Source: Spirochaetia bacterium (GTDB lineage: Bacteria; Spirochaetota; Spirochaetia; Sphaerochaetales; Sphaerochaetaceae). Taken from it: a DNA stretch of 35,678 bases. Positions 23,172 to 32,289 of the stretch are shown piece after piece. The stretch is taken from positions 1 through 35,678 of the forward strand of contig CAAGIP010000014.1 of NCBI GenBank assembly GCA_900769955.1. The letters run 5' to 3'. The number at the start of each line of letters is the position of its first letter. The stretch's first letter is position 1. The notes under the pieces were generated by a model, which was not told the origin of the DNA, did not search any database, and saw only the letters and a list, made by a program, of their open reading frames with translations. The translations under genes and the position numbers were made by a program.

Positions 23172-24272
23172 ATGGACAGCGTATCAAGATACGGCTTCAT
23201 AAATTCCAAGCTCAGGGCCAGAATCGGTAAGATGAGGGACAGCGACCTCGTGGAGCGCATGATAAAGGCTCCGAATCTTGTCGAGGCGGTCTCATATCTG
23301 TCCGGTACCCGTTATGAACCTCTTATTAAGGTATATGACGAGACTGCCGATCTTCTGGCTGTCGAACAGGCAATGACACTTCAGGATATCGAGAACCACA
23401 GGGATATCATCACATACCTTGACAGGGATACGGGCCGTTTCGTGAAGGTTCTGCTTGAGAAGATCGAGACTGATAATCTTAAAAACGCGATCCGTCTCTG
23501 GTTCAGCTCCAATCTCTCGCACCATCCGATGAGCCATAAGGCAAGCTATCTCGTCAGAAAGAAAATCGTTAATGACATAGACTGGGAGAGGATCATAAAC
23601 GCACTTGAGTATAAGGATATACTCAGGGCAGTGGAGAATACTCCATACCATTCTCCGCTTTCGTCCTTTGATGAGGCATATATTAAGGACAGGGGGCTTT
23701 TTGATCCTGAGGTAATGCTTGACAGACTGTGGTACGAGAGGCTCTTTTCGGCCATGAACCATCTTTCAGCCGAGGACAGGACGCTCGTCCACAGGATGTA
23801 CTTCGTCGAGGCAGACTTAAAGAACATACTTCATCTCATCAGGTACCGCTTCCTCAAAACCCTTTCGGAAGAGGATATGAAAAAGGTCCTGATTCCCTAT
23901 GGCCTTATCTGGGCCGATCTTCTGAGGGATGATGACGGTATCTACACGGCCAGGGAGATCAGGGATTCGGCAGTAAGGCACTATTCGGTGCTTTCCGATC
24001 TCTTTGACGAGCTTGAACTCTCCGATGAGGATGAGATGAGTCAGAGTGAGGTTGCCTCGCGTACCATGAAGATAGAGGCATTCATGGAAAAAAAGCGCCG
24101 TGCGGAAAATGAAAGCCTCCTCAGGGTTTATCCTTTCACGATAGGAACGATCCTGTCGTATCTCAGCCTCTGCAGGGCAGAGGATGATGCCCTGAAGGCC
24201 ATCCTAAGCGCAAAATACTACGACTGGAGTGAAGACAGGATCAGGAGGGAACTTAATGGATCTGTTTACTGA
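23172..24272 (+). CDS. ntpC: V/A-type ATPase subunit C (central-stalk connector)
   Basis: A 366-residue subunit C/d protein that sits on the membrane ring and anchors the central shaft. It begins VSRYGFINSKLRARIGKM, with the R-Y-x-x-I-N-x-x-L-R-A-x-I pattern typical of AhaC/NtpC, and has several later helical repeats such as YFVEADLKNILHLIRYR. The E-x-D-L-K-N-I-L-x-x-I-R motif is a family hallmark. It overlaps the next subunit by 17 bases (24256-24272). Placing C second, before I, differs from the Enterococcus order. Confidence 0.9.
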   Translation: MDSVSRYGFINSKLRARIGKMRDSDLVERMIKAPNLVEAVSYLSGTRYEPLIKVYDETADLLAVEQAMTLQDIENHRDIITYLDRDTGRFVKVLLEKIETDNLKNAIRLWFSSNLSHHPMSHKASYLVRKKIVNDIDWERIINALEYKDILRAVENTPYHSPLSSFDEAYIKDRGLFDPEVMLDRLWYERLFSAMNHLSAEDRTLVHRMYFVEADLKNILHLIRYRFLKTLSEEDMKKVLIPYGLIWADLLRDDDGIYTAREIRDSAVRHYSVLSDLFDELELSDEDEMSQSEVASRTMKIEAFMEKKRRAENESLLRVYPFTIGTILSYLSLCRAEDDALKAILSAKYYDWSEDRIRRELNGSVY

Positions 24273-26238
24273 GAAAATGAAGATGGTGACTGCCGTCGTG
24301 CTCAAGAGCAGGTCGGAAGCCGTGGTCAGGGCACTTGTAAGTGAGGGTGTGACTGACTTCGTCCATCTCTCAGACTATGATGAGAAGAGTGCGGAAGCAC
24401 TTACCGACCACAGTCCCGAGGTGCCAGCCGTCGTGCTTTCAGAGCTCAGGAACAGGGCAGAGGCACTGCTGAAAAGCGCAGGGCTTGCCGTGCCTTCCCT
24501 GAAGGGCGCAGACCTTTCCGGTTCCGGACACCCTGATGTCGATGAGGCAAAGCGTCTTCTGGACCGTCTTTCCGGCGCGCTCACAGCAATTAAGGAGGAG
24601 CAGAAGACCGTAAGCCAGAGACAGACTGCCGTTAAGGAAATCCAGTCATACCTGAAGGATGGGAAGAAGGAATATCTTGACCTCAGATGCGGACGCCTCA
24701 GTCCAAAGGCAAAGGAAGAGCTTGAAGTAAACGTGCTTCCAATAAACGGAACACTTTTTTCTTCCGGTCAGAATACTGCAGTCCTGACTCTTTCCCGTGA
24801 TGCCGCAAGACTTACGAAGGCGCTTGATGGGGCAGGTTTTGTCCCGACTGACGATCCTGAGGCACTCGATAAGGCGTGGGAGGATTCTCACGCAGGTATC
24901 GCTTCACGAGTGAAGGAGCTTGAGGAAGAAAACGCTTTTCTCATGGAAAAGGGAAAAAACCGCATCCTTAAAAAGAAGGATGAGCTTGAAGCGCTTTACG
25001 TCTCGCTTGCAGCAGGTGAGATATGCTCCCATGCTGAATCATACCTCTCACAGACGCGTGACACGTGCGTGCTTACGGGGTGGGTCCCTTCCCATAGAAC
25101 TGAGGAAGTCGAGAAGACTATAAGGGATGCTGCCGGTGAAAGCTGCATGATTGAGTGGACAGATGACAGTGAGGTGGAAAGGGAAAAAGTTCCCGTTGCG
25201 ATGAAGTCGTCATCGATCCTTGCTCCCTTTGAGCGTCTTGTGAAGAACTACAGCACGCCTGAGTACGGCAGTGTGAATCCGACACCGTTCACGGCAGTTA
25301 CCTACATGCTGATGTTCGCCCTGATGTTCGCCGATCTCGGACAGGGCCTTGTGCTTCTTCTCGTCGGAATCCTTGGAAGGAACAGCTATAAGAAGAATCC
25401 GATGAAGAAGGACGGTCTCATTTCCCGCGGGCTCTGTGACCTGCTTCTTTACCTCGGACCTGCCAGCATGGTGGGCGGAATAGTCTTCGGTTCCACCTTC
25501 GGTTACTCCATTTTCCCTGCTCTCTGGTTCAACTACCATCAGGTCGTGAACGGACATGCGACGGGTGCCATTTCATCTGTATACGACATTCTGGGCATCA
25601 CGATAAAGTTCGGCATAGCGGTGATCTTTCTGGGGCTCTTCCTCAACTGGGTGAACCTCTTCATGAAGAAGCGCTACATCGAACTCATATTCGACAAGAA
25701 CGGCCTTGTCGGCGGCACGATGTATGCCGTGGGCATCATCGTCTGTTTCGGCTTTGTCGAATCAGGATATAAGACGATAGCCCTTACACCCGTCATGACC
25801 GTGATTCTGATTGTGTGTCTTCTCATGCTTATCGCAAAGGGACCCCTCACTGCGGTCCTGAATGCAAAAAAAGGGCATAAGGAGCCGGTCGGTCAGGTTA
25901 TCATCGATACCGTAATGGATTTCCTTGTTGAGGTGCTTGAGATCTTCTCCGGCTTCCTCTCAAACACGCTTTCCTTCATGCGTGTCGCAGGCCTCGGCAT
26001 TGCCCACGTCTCGCTCATGACCGCCTTTGAGCAAATGGCGGGAATGACGGGAAACATCGTGGCTGAAATCCTCATAATGATCCTCGGCAACGTGCTTGTC
26101 ATCGCGATCGAGGGTCTTTCGGCAGGAATTCAGTCACTGAGACTGAACTACTACGAATTCTATACTAAGTACTTTACCGGTCATGGAATTGCCTACCGGC
26201 CCTTCGGACTGGACGGCAAAATCAGGATCGAAAGATAA
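24256..26238 (+). CDS. ntpI: V/A-type ATPase subunit I (stator a-subunit)
   Basis: A 660-residue membrane stator. The N-terminal half (about 1-335) is cytosolic and partly coiled coil. The C-terminal half has about eight membrane helices, beginning near FTAVTYMLMFALMFADLGQG. SFMRVAGLGIAHVSL carries the essential arginine (R576), which faces the rotor carboxylate and allows proton or sodium passage. The ATG at 24256 is chosen because GGAGGGA lies 5 bases upstream. A longer in-frame start inside the ntpC coding region is unlikely. The ending YRPFGLDG is typical. Confidence 0.93.
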   Translation: MDLFTEKMKMVTAVVLKSRSEAVVRALVSEGVTDFVHLSDYDEKSAEALTDHSPEVPAVVLSELRNRAEALLKSAGLAVPSLKGADLSGSGHPDVDEAKRLLDRLSGALTAIKEEQKTVSQRQTAVKEIQSYLKDGKKEYLDLRCGRLSPKAKEELEVNVLPINGTLFSSGQNTAVLTLSRDAARLTKALDGAGFVPTDDPEALDKAWEDSHAGIASRVKELEEENAFLMEKGKNRILKKKDELEALYVSLAAGEICSHAESYLSQTRDTCVLTGWVPSHRTEEVEKTIRDAAGESCMIEWTDDSEVEREKVPVAMKSSSILAPFERLVKNYSTPEYGSVNPTPFTAVTYMLMFALMFADLGQGLVLLLVGILGRNSYKKNPMKKDGLISRGLCDLLLYLGPASMVGGIVFGSTFGYSIFPALWFNYHQVVNGHATGAISSVYDILGITIKFGIAVIFLGLFLNWVNLFMKKRYIELIFDKNGLVGGTMYAVGIIVCFGFVESGYKTIALTPVMTVILIVCLLMLIAKGPLTAVLNAKKGHKEPVGQVIIDTVMDFLVEVLEIFSGFLSNTLSFMRVAGLGIAHVSLMTAFEQMAGMTGNIVAEILIMILGNVLVIAIEGLSAGIQSLRLNYYEFYTKYFTGHGIAYRPFGLDGKIRIER

Positions 26239-26251
26239 ATCAGGAGGGTCT

Positions 26252-26602
26252 ATGACCAGTTACGCATTTCAGAAAAAGGTAAGGATGACCTTTGTCATGA
26301 CGCTCATCCTTCTCGCAGTCAGCGCATTTCTTTTCCCCACCGAGCTCAATGCAGCTGAGGTCGTCTCTGAGGTGAAGAGCGGTGATTACACCACGGCTCT
26401 CGTCTGCTTTGCAGCGGCACTTGCATTCGCATGCGGTGCATTCGGTGCAGGCATGGCCATCTCCAAGGTAGGTTCCGCTGCCATGGGTGCCATCTCCGAG
26501 CGCCCGGAAATCGCCACCAACGCCCTGATCTTCATCGCACTTGCTGAAGGTCTCGTCGTATTCGGCTTTATCACGGCACTGATGATCCTCGGTAAGGTCT
26601 GA
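26252..26602 (+). CDS. ntpK: V/A-type ATPase subunit K (rotor ring proteolipid)
   Basis: A 116-residue proteolipid. Residues 1-34 are a hydrophobic leader ending ELNAAE that looks like a signal peptide, as in the Thermus homologue. A two-helix hairpin then spans about 45-116. The ion-binding glutamate is E99 in ALAEGLVVFG. The first hairpin helix, GAFGAGMAISKVGSAA, has no glutamine at the position where sodium-coupled rotors usually have one, so protons are the more likely ion (inference). AGGAGGG stands 3 bases from the ATG. Confidence 0.9.
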   Translation: MTSYAFQKKVRMTFVMTLILLAVSAFLFPTELNAAEVVSEVKSGDYTTALVCFAAALAFACGAFGAGMAISKVGSAAMGAISERPEIATNALIFIALAEGLVVFGFITALMILGKV

Positions 26603-26607
26603 GGAAT

Positions 26608-26907
26608 ATGGAATATTACGTCATCGCGGATGAGGACGTCACACTCGGGTTCTCGCTCGTCGGAATCCAGGGTGTGGCCGTTCATACCCGGGAAGAGGCG
26701 GAGTCTGCCTTTGACAGGGTGACGCAGATGAAGCAGTTCGGGATCATAATCATTACGGAAAAGGCCGCATCGCTCATCCGCGAAAAGGTCGATAAGTTCC
26801 TTTTCACAGAGGATCTTCCCCTTGTCGTGGAGATCCCGAATCCCGGGGAAAAGAGTTCCCGTGATCTCAGGACTCTTGTGAACGAAGCTATCGGAGTATC
26901 AATATGA
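26608..26907 (+). CDS. ntpG: V/A-type ATPase subunit F (central shaft; NtpG type)
   Basis: A 99-residue Rossmann-like subunit with the start YYVIADEDVTLGFSLVGI, matching the family's V-I-x-D-x-D-x-x-x-G-F-x-L-x-G-(V/I) opening. The central FGIIIITEKAA and the LPLVVEIPNP segments are also conserved. It binds subunit D in the rotor shaft and can regulate ATP hydrolysis. Its stop overlaps the subunit E start by 4 bases. Confidence 0.9.
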   Translation: MEYYVIADEDVTLGFSLVGIQGVAVHTREEAESAFDRVTQMKQFGIIIITEKAASLIREKVDKFLFTEDLPLVVEIPNPGEKSSRDLRTLVNEAIGVSI

Positions 26908-27515
26908 CGGACAACATACTTATCAAAGGCATAATGGAGGAGGCCTCAGCAAAAGCAGGGGAGCTGCTCTCAAAGGCCCGTTCTCAGGCTGATGCCATCA
27001 TCTCGGAAGCAGGGAAGAAGGCCGATAAGGTACGCTCTGCTGAAGAAGCAAAAAGAAAAGAGCGCCTTGAAATGCTTAAGGATACCGAGGCTAAGGCCAT
27101 CGAGGGCCTGGACAGGGTATATTCACTCCGTCATGAGGAGAATGCAGTCGATAAGGTAATGAAGCTTGTGGACAGCGCGATCCGGGAGCGCCTTGACGAT
27201 GATGAAGTAAGGTGCGCCCTTCTTGCGGACCTCATCACCGAAGCAGCCCTCGCAGTGGGAACTCCTCAGGTGATCATCTGCTCATCAGACAGCGTCAGTG
27301 ATGAAATGCTCCGGGAGTGTGAGGCACGCCTTTTAAGGGATTATGAAGCACGCATCGCAATTGAAAGAGGATCTGCAAAGCTGTCCTCATTCGGCGTCAT
27401 TGCCACCGATCCCGAAGGAAGGATCATCTATGATGACACAATTTCCACACGCATTTCCCGCAGGATGCGTGAAATAAGACATATCGTAGGGGAAGCAGCA
27501 TGCAGGAAAGAGTGA
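26904..27515 (+). CDS. ntpE: V/A-type ATPase subunit E (peripheral stalk)
   Basis: A 203-residue stalk protein. The long N-terminal helix (KGIMEEASAKAGELLSKARSQADAII, shown here only in part as EEASAKAGELLSKARSQADA) pairs with subunit H. The C-terminal globular domain (from about 110, SFGVIATDPEGRIIYDDTI near 158-178) contacts the head. That last segment matches the conserved G-G-x-x-x-x-x-x-D-G-x-I-x-x-x-x-T block of NtpE. It overlaps both neighbours by 4-16 bases. Confidence 0.88.
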   Translation: MTDNILIKGIMEEASAKAGELLSKARSQADAIISEAGKKADKVRSAEEAKRKERLEMLKDTEAKAIEGLDRVYSLRHEENAVDKVMKLVDSAIRERLDDDEVRCALLADLITEAALAVGTPQVIICSSDSVSDEMLRECEARLLRDYEARIAIERGSAKLSSFGVIATDPEGRIIYDDTISTRISRRMREIRHIVGEAACRKE

Positions 27516-29266
27516 TTGGAAGGGTGAAGAGGGTAAACGGTCCCGTCCTCACCGTAAAGGGCATAACGGATGCGGAAATGATGGAGCTCGTTCATGTGTC
27601 CGCTTCCCGCATCGTCGGAGAGGTCGTCAAGCTCTCCGGCAGTGAGGCAACCGTCCAGGTGTATGAGGATGCAACCGGAATAAAGCCCGGTGATGAGGTA
27701 ATAGGATCGGGAATGTCCCTGTCCTGTGAACTTGCCCCCGGACTCATCGGAAGCATCTATGACGGAATCCAGCGCCCGCTGGAAGCCCTCGAGGCCGTAA
27801 GCGGACCGTTTCTCGGCAAAGGCATCGAGGTTCCTTCCGTAAGCCATGAGAAAAAGTGGCACTTCTTCCCGATGGTCAGCAAAGGAGATGAAGCTTATCC
27901 CGGCATGAAGCTTGGGTATGTCCAGGAATCAGAAAACATCAAACACTACATAATGGTTCCTGATCATACAGCTCTGAAGGGGACTGTCACATATATCGCT
28001 GATGAAGGTGATTACACTGTAACGGAGACGGTTGCGAAAGTCGGTGACAGAAAACTGTCCATGACCCAGCACCATCCGATCAGGATCCCCAGGAGAGTCT
28101 CGAAGAGACTTTCCCTTGAAAAACCCCTTATCACGGGACTCAGGGTAATAGATTCCCTCTTCCCGCTGGCAAAGGGAGGTACCGTTGCCATCCCAGGCGG
28201 CTTCGGAACCGGTAAGACAATGACACAGCACTCGATCGCACAGTGGTGCGATGCCGACATTATCGTATACATCGGCTGCGGGGAACGCGGAAATGAGATG
28301 ACCGACGTACTGAGGGAATTCCCTCATCTCTATGATCCCAGGACTGGAAGGAGCCTCATGGAGAGGACAATCCTCATCGCCAATACTTCCAACATGCCCG
28401 TATCAGCCAGGGAAGCTTCGATCTACACCGGTATTACCATGGCTGAGTACTACCGTGACATGGGCTATGACGTTGCCATAATGGCAGACAGTACCTCACG
28501 CTGGGCGGAAGCTCTCCGTGAGCTTTCGGGCCGTATGGAGGAGATGCCTGCGGAAGAGGGTTTCCCCGCATACCTTGCAACGAGAATCGCAGCCTTCTAT
28601 GAGAGGGCAGGACATATGGAAAGCCTTTCGGGAGATGAGGGCTCTGTTTCCGTTATCGGTGCAGTCTCTCCTCCGGGAGGTGATTTCTCCGAACCTGTAA
28701 CCCAGCATACGAGAAGATTCGTCCGTTGCTTCTGGGGCCTTGACAGGGCACTGGCATCAGCGCGTCACTATCCTGCGATTTCCTGGCTCGACAGCTACAG
28801 CGAGTACATCGATGAGGTCAGACCCTGGTGGGATGCACGCTCCGACGGTAAATGGTCTGAAAACAGGGCAAGAGTGCTCGAGCTTCTTCAGAAGGAGACC
28901 AGGCTTCAGCAGATAGTCAAGCTGGTCGGTCCCGATGCGCTTCCCGACAGTCAGAACTTCATCCTGGATGTGTGCTCACTGGTGAAGACAGCATTCCTGC
29001 AGCAGAACGCATTCGACGAAATCGACCGCTACTGCTCATATGAAAAGCAGATGGCCATGCTTGCCCTGCTGCTTGAATACTATGATGCCGGCTGCCGCGC
29101 GATAAACAGGGGAGTACCGCTTGCAAAACTGAGAAGGATGGGAATCCTTTCCGAGATCGCAAGAATGAGGTTCACTGTCTCAAACGACAGCGTCGGTGAC
29201 ATTGACAGGCTTTCAGCAAAGCTGGTCAGGGCTGTTTCAAGACTGGAGGAAATGTATGCAGAGTGA
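27500..29266 (+). CDS. ntpA: V/A-type ATPase catalytic subunit A
   Basis: A 588-residue catalytic subunit. Walker A GGFGTGKT is at 233-240 and GERGNEM with the catalytic region at 261-267. Next come ADSTSRWAEALRELSGRM, ISPPGGDFSEPVT (in variant form SPPGGDFSEPV) and YPAISWLDSYSEY. The non-homologous insertion typical of A-type catalytic subunits lies about 110-190. It hydrolyses or makes ATP in the cytosolic head. The start overlaps subunit E by 16 bases. Length and motifs are normal, so it is probably active. Confidence 0.96.
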   Translation: MQERVIGRVKRVNGPVLTVKGITDAEMMELVHVSASRIVGEVVKLSGSEATVQVYEDATGIKPGDEVIGSGMSLSCELAPGLIGSIYDGIQRPLEALEAVSGPFLGKGIEVPSVSHEKKWHFFPMVSKGDEAYPGMKLGYVQESENIKHYIMVPDHTALKGTVTYIADEGDYTVTETVAKVGDRKLSMTQHHPIRIPRRVSKRLSLEKPLITGLRVIDSLFPLAKGGTVAIPGGFGTGKTMTQHSIAQWCDADIIVYIGCGERGNEMTDVLREFPHLYDPRTGRSLMERTILIANTSNMPVSAREASIYTGITMAEYYRDMGYDVAIMADSTSRWAEALRELSGRMEEMPAEEGFPAYLATRIAAFYERAGHMESLSGDEGSVSVIGAVSPPGGDFSEPVTQHTRRFVRCFWGLDRALASARHYPAISWLDSYSEYIDEVRPWWDARSDGKWSENRARVLELLQKETRLQQIVKLVGPDALPDSQNFILDVCSLVKTAFLQQNAFDEIDRYCSYEKQMAMLALLLEYYDAGCRAINRGVPLAKLRRMGILSEIARMRFTVSNDSVGDIDRLSAKLVRAVSRLEEMYAE

Positions 29267-30656
29267 CATCATCTCAAAGCTGAGGTCGGGAAGGGAGTAC
29301 AGGGGCCTTGCAGGAATTGACGGCCCGCTAGCCTACGTCAGGGGAACTCACAGTGTATCATACGGTGAGATCGTTGAGATCATGGGCTCTGACGGTAAGA
29401 GAAGAGCGGGACAGGTACTTGATACTTCCGATGAAGCGGTATGCGTGCAGGTCTTTGAGGGTACCGAAGGGCTTTCAATGCCTGATACGAGGATGCGCTT
29501 TCTCGGTGAACCGCTTACCTTAAGCGTAAGTGAAGCAATGCTGGGCCGTGTCATGAATGGACTCGGACATGCCCGTGACGGAGGATCTGACCCGAGAGGT
29601 GAGGAGGAAAGGGACGTTAACGGCTCTGCCATAAACCCCACGAGCCGTGAGTATCCCCGGGACTTCATCCAGACGGGAATTTCCGTTATTGACGGCATGA
29701 CTACCCTGATTCAGGGGCAGAAGCTTCCCATCTTCTCCGGTAACGGAATGACACATAACCAGCTTGCCGCGCAGATAGCGCGTCAGGCCAAGGTAAGGGG
29801 CTCAAGAAGCGAGTTCGCGATCGTGTTTGCCGCCATGGGCGTCAAATATGACATCGCCAAGTACTTTACGGACAGCTTCGAGGAAAGCGGCGTAATAGAC
29901 AACGTCGCGCTTTTTCTGTCCCTTGCCGATGATCCCTCGATCGAGAGGACGATCACGCCGAGGACTGCACTGACGCTTGCCGAGCATCTGGCATTCGACA
30001 GGGGCATGCAGGTACTGGTCATCATGACTGACATGACAAACTACTGTGAGTCCCTCCGTGAGATTTCCACGCTGCGCGGTGAAATTCCTTCCAGAAAGGG
30101 CTATCCCGGTTATCTTTACTCTAATCTTGCCGAACTCTACGAGCGAAGCGGAAAGATTTCGGGAAAGAGCGGCTCAATTACCCAGCTGCCGATTCTCACG
30201 ATGCCGAACGATGACATCTCCCACCCGATTCCCGACCTTACGGGTTACATCACTGAGGGCCAGATCGTCTTTGACCGTGAGCTTCACGGAAAGGGCATAT
30301 ACCCGCCCATCAACCCGCTTCCGTCGCTCTCAAGACTGATGAAGGACGGTATCGGAGAGGGAATGACCCGCGATGACCATCCGCATCTTTCCAACCAGCT
30401 CTTTGCTTCCCTTTCACATGTAAAGGAAGTCAGGAACCTGGCAAGCGTTATCGGTGAGGAAGAGCTCACGCAGACCGATCATCTGTATCTTGAGTTCGGG
30501 GACTTCTTTGAGCGTAAGTTCCTGTCACAGAGATACGATGAGGACCGCAGTATCGATCAGACACTCGATCTTGCCTGGCAGGCACTTTCGATCCTTCCGC
30601 CGGAAGAGCTTAAGAGACTCACCGAGGAAGAGATCAGCGCCCACTATAAAGGATGA
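29256..30656 (+). CDS. ntpB: V/A-type ATPase regulatory subunit B
   Basis: A 466-residue non-catalytic nucleotide-binding subunit that alternates with A in the hexameric head. It has PIFSGNGMTHNQLAAQIARQ (158-177) in place of a functional P-loop, as in all B subunits. LPSLSRLMKDGIG and YLEFGDFFERKFLSQ follow. The ATG at 29256 is chosen for GGAGGAAA upstream; it overlaps the last codons of ntpA. An upstream in-frame ATG within ntpA is unlikely to be used. Confidence 0.95.
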   Translation: MQSDIISKLRSGREYRGLAGIDGPLAYVRGTHSVSYGEIVEIMGSDGKRRAGQVLDTSDEAVCVQVFEGTEGLSMPDTRMRFLGEPLTLSVSEAMLGRVMNGLGHARDGGSDPRGEEERDVNGSAINPTSREYPRDFIQTGISVIDGMTTLIQGQKLPIFSGNGMTHNQLAAQIARQAKVRGSRSEFAIVFAAMGVKYDIAKYFTDSFEESGVIDNVALFLSLADDPSIERTITPRTALTLAEHLAFDRGMQVLVIMTDMTNYCESLREISTLRGEIPSRKGYPGYLYSNLAELYERSGKISGKSGSITQLPILTMPNDDISHPIPDLTGYITEGQIVFDRELHGKGIYPPINPLPSLSRLMKDGIGEGMTRDDHPHLSNQLFASLSHVKEVRNLASVIGEEELTQTDHLYLEFGDFFERKFLSQRYDEDRSIDQTLDLAWQALSILPPEELKRLTEEEISAHYKG

Positions 30657-30661
30657 TGTGA

Positions 30662-31291
30662 ATGGATACCTCTGTTGCACCCACCAGAAGCAATATGATG
30701 AAGCTTAAGGAGGAGCTGGAGTTTTCCCGTCTCGGCCATGAGCTGCTTGACCAGAAGAGAAGCATTCTGGTCAATGAACTTCTGTCGCTCGTCGACCAGG
30801 CCGTCGATTACCAGAACAGGGTTGAAAAGTCCCTGATCGAAGCGGAAAGTGCCCTTCAGGAAGCGATCATGCATATGGGACGACTGAAGGTTGCGAACCT
30901 GGCAGGTGCCGTCAGCATCACAAGCTCCTTTGAGGTAAGGGAGCGCCGTGTCATGGGAGTAAGACTTCCCAACGTTGAAACGTCCTTTTCTGGACAGGGC
31001 CCGTTCTTCTCGCCGGAAGATACAAGCATCCTGAGCGAAGTCGTGGTCGGGAAGTACCGCGATGCCCTTGTCATGATGGGTGAAATGGCAGAACTGAAGG
31101 TCTCCATCATGAGACTTGCCAGTGAAGTCAAAAAGACCATCAGGAAGGTAAATGCACTTGAGAAGATGGTTATCCCCGATAAGGAAGAGACCCTGAAGTA
31201 CCTTGAAGGCAGGATAGAGGAAAGTGAGCGTGAGAGCCTCATCCTCTTAAAGAGCGTCAAGGAACGGATGGAAAAAGGAGGAAAAAAATGA
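30662..31291 (+). CDS. ntpD: V/A-type ATPase subunit D (central shaft)
   Basis: A 209-residue protein with two long antiparallel helices that form the rotating shaft. The start SVAPTRSNMMKLKEELEFSRLGHELLDQKR carries the family motif P-T-(R/K)-x-x-L/M-x-x-L-K-x-x-L and G-x-x-L-L-x-x-K-R, here P-T-R-S-N-M-M-K-L-K. The mid-part EVRERRVMGVRLP and C-terminal NALEKMVIPDKEETLKYLE are also characteristic. Its stop overlaps the USP gene start by 4 bases (ATGA). Confidence 0.93.
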   Translation: MDTSVAPTRSNMMKLKEELEFSRLGHELLDQKRSILVNELLSLVDQAVDYQNRVEKSLIEAESALQEAIMHMGRLKVANLAGAVSITSSFEVRERRVMGVRLPNVETSFSGQGPFFSPEDTSILSEVVVGKYRDALVMMGEMAELKVSIMRLASEVKKTIRKVNALEKMVIPDKEETLKYLEGRIEESERESLILLKSVKERMEKGGKK

Positions 31292-31773
31292 AAGCACCGT
31301 ATTCCAGGATACTGGTATATCTCGACGGCTCGGAGGGAAGCATGAGCGCTGCCATGTATGCCGTGCTGCTTGCCCGCTCCAGCGGGGCATCCCTTCATGC
31401 CATATATGTGATAAACACCAAGGCGATCAGCGATCTTGTTAACGCAAGGGTCTTCATATCATCTGAAAAACAGGAGTATCTTTCCGACCTGGAAAAGGAT
31501 GCCGCAAGGCACCTCAGGCACATGGAAAAGCTTGCCGCGGGCAAGGATCTTGATGTGACTGCCGTCACCCGTGAGGGTGTTCCCAGCTTTGAGGTGAACA
31601 GGTACATCAAGGAGCAGGGAATCGATCTGCTTGTTATCGGAAGCATCAATGTGGTACGATCTAGGAGGGAAGAACTCACCAGTGAGAACGACCGCATGAT
31701 GAGGACAGCGCCATGTCCCGTGCTTGTCGCAAGAGATGATGACGACCTTTGGGACATGTTTGAGGAGCTTTGA
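31288..31773 (+). CDS. Universal stress protein (UspA family)
   Basis: A 161-residue UspA-fold protein: YSRILVYLDGSEGSMSAAMYAV at the start, YVINTKAI, the middle TAVTREGVPSFEVNRYIKEQGIDLLVIGS and a C-terminal PCPVLVARDD. The ATP-binding G-x2-G-x9-G-S/T motif is only partly kept (GSINVVRSRREELTSEN, no second glycine), so ATP binding is doubtful. It is translationally coupled to ntpD and followed by an EIIA gene. The genomic link suggests a role in adjusting the ATPase or responding to energy stress (inference). Confidence 0.85.
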   Translation: MKAPYSRILVYLDGSEGSMSAAMYAVLLARSSGASLHAIYVINTKAISDLVNARVFISSEKQEYLSDLEKDAARHLRHMEKLAAGKDLDVTAVTREGVPSFEVNRYIKEQGIDLLVIGSINVVRSRREELTSENDRMMRTAPCPVLVARDDDDLWDMFEEL

Positions 31774-31774
31774 T

Positions 31775-32221
31775 ATGGGACTTGCCGAAACAATTAAAAA
31801 GGAACTGATTATAAACCCGCTTACATCTGCCAGCAGGGACGGTATCATAAGGGATCTTGTTGCAAGATTCGCATCCGTAAGTGCCATCTCAAAGGAAAAG
31901 GCTGAGGAAATTGAAAAAAGCGTCAGGGAACGTGAGCTGCTCGGATCAACTGCAATGGAAAAGGGAATCGCAATTCCCCATGCAAAGGTGAAGGGCCTTG
32001 AAGATGTTTCCGTCGTGATCGGAATATCCCGCCTGCCCGTTGATTTCGGGGGCGCGGACAAATCCCGCGTATTCTTCCTCGTGCTTGCACCGGAAGACAG
32101 ACCTCAGGAGCACATACAGACACTGAGCTCAATCGCCCGGCTCTGCATGAGTGACGTGTTCGTCAGGATGCTGACCAATTCCAAAACACCTGACGAAGTG
32201 TATCAGCTCTTCTTTGACTGA
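31775..32221 (+). CDS. PTS EIIA-domain protein, PtsN/fructose type
   Basis: A 148-residue single-domain EIIA of the mannitol/fructose/Ntr family. The phosphorylatable histidine is H69 in GIAIPHAKVKGL. LLGSTAMEKG before it and FLVLAPEDRPQEHIQTLSSIA after it are conserved. I chose the ATG at 31775 because GAGGAG lies 7 bases upstream. There is no transporter IIB/IIC gene nearby, so a regulatory PtsN-like role is more probable than sugar uptake. In other bacteria PtsN-type proteins affect potassium transport and stress control. Here its link to the V-ATPase operon is striking. Confidence 0.88.
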   Translation: MGLAETIKKELIINPLTSASRDGIIRDLVARFASVSAISKEKAEEIEKSVRERELLGSTAMEKGIAIPHAKVKGLEDVSVVIGISRLPVDFGGADKSRVFFLVLAPEDRPQEHIQTLSSIARLCMSDVFVRMLTNSKTPDEVYQLFFD

Positions 32222-32236
32222 TGAAAAAACTGAATC

Positions 32237-32268
32237 AAGCCTCGGAATACTTCCGGGGTTTTGTTTTT
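32237..32268 (+). terminator. Intrinsic terminator after the V-ATPase/USP/EIIA operon
   Basis: AAGCCTCGGAA pairs with TTCCGGGGTTT over 11 bp with two G-T pairs and a 3-base loop, followed by T runs. It ends the long operon 16 bases after the EIIA stop. Confidence 0.8.
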
Positions 32269-32289
32269 CCCTTTGTGGAGAATTAAGCA

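Noticed and set aside
31288..32221. A toxin-antitoxin pair after the V-ATPase genes
   Set aside because: Both proteins have clear UspA-fold and EIIA motifs and neither resembles a toxin.
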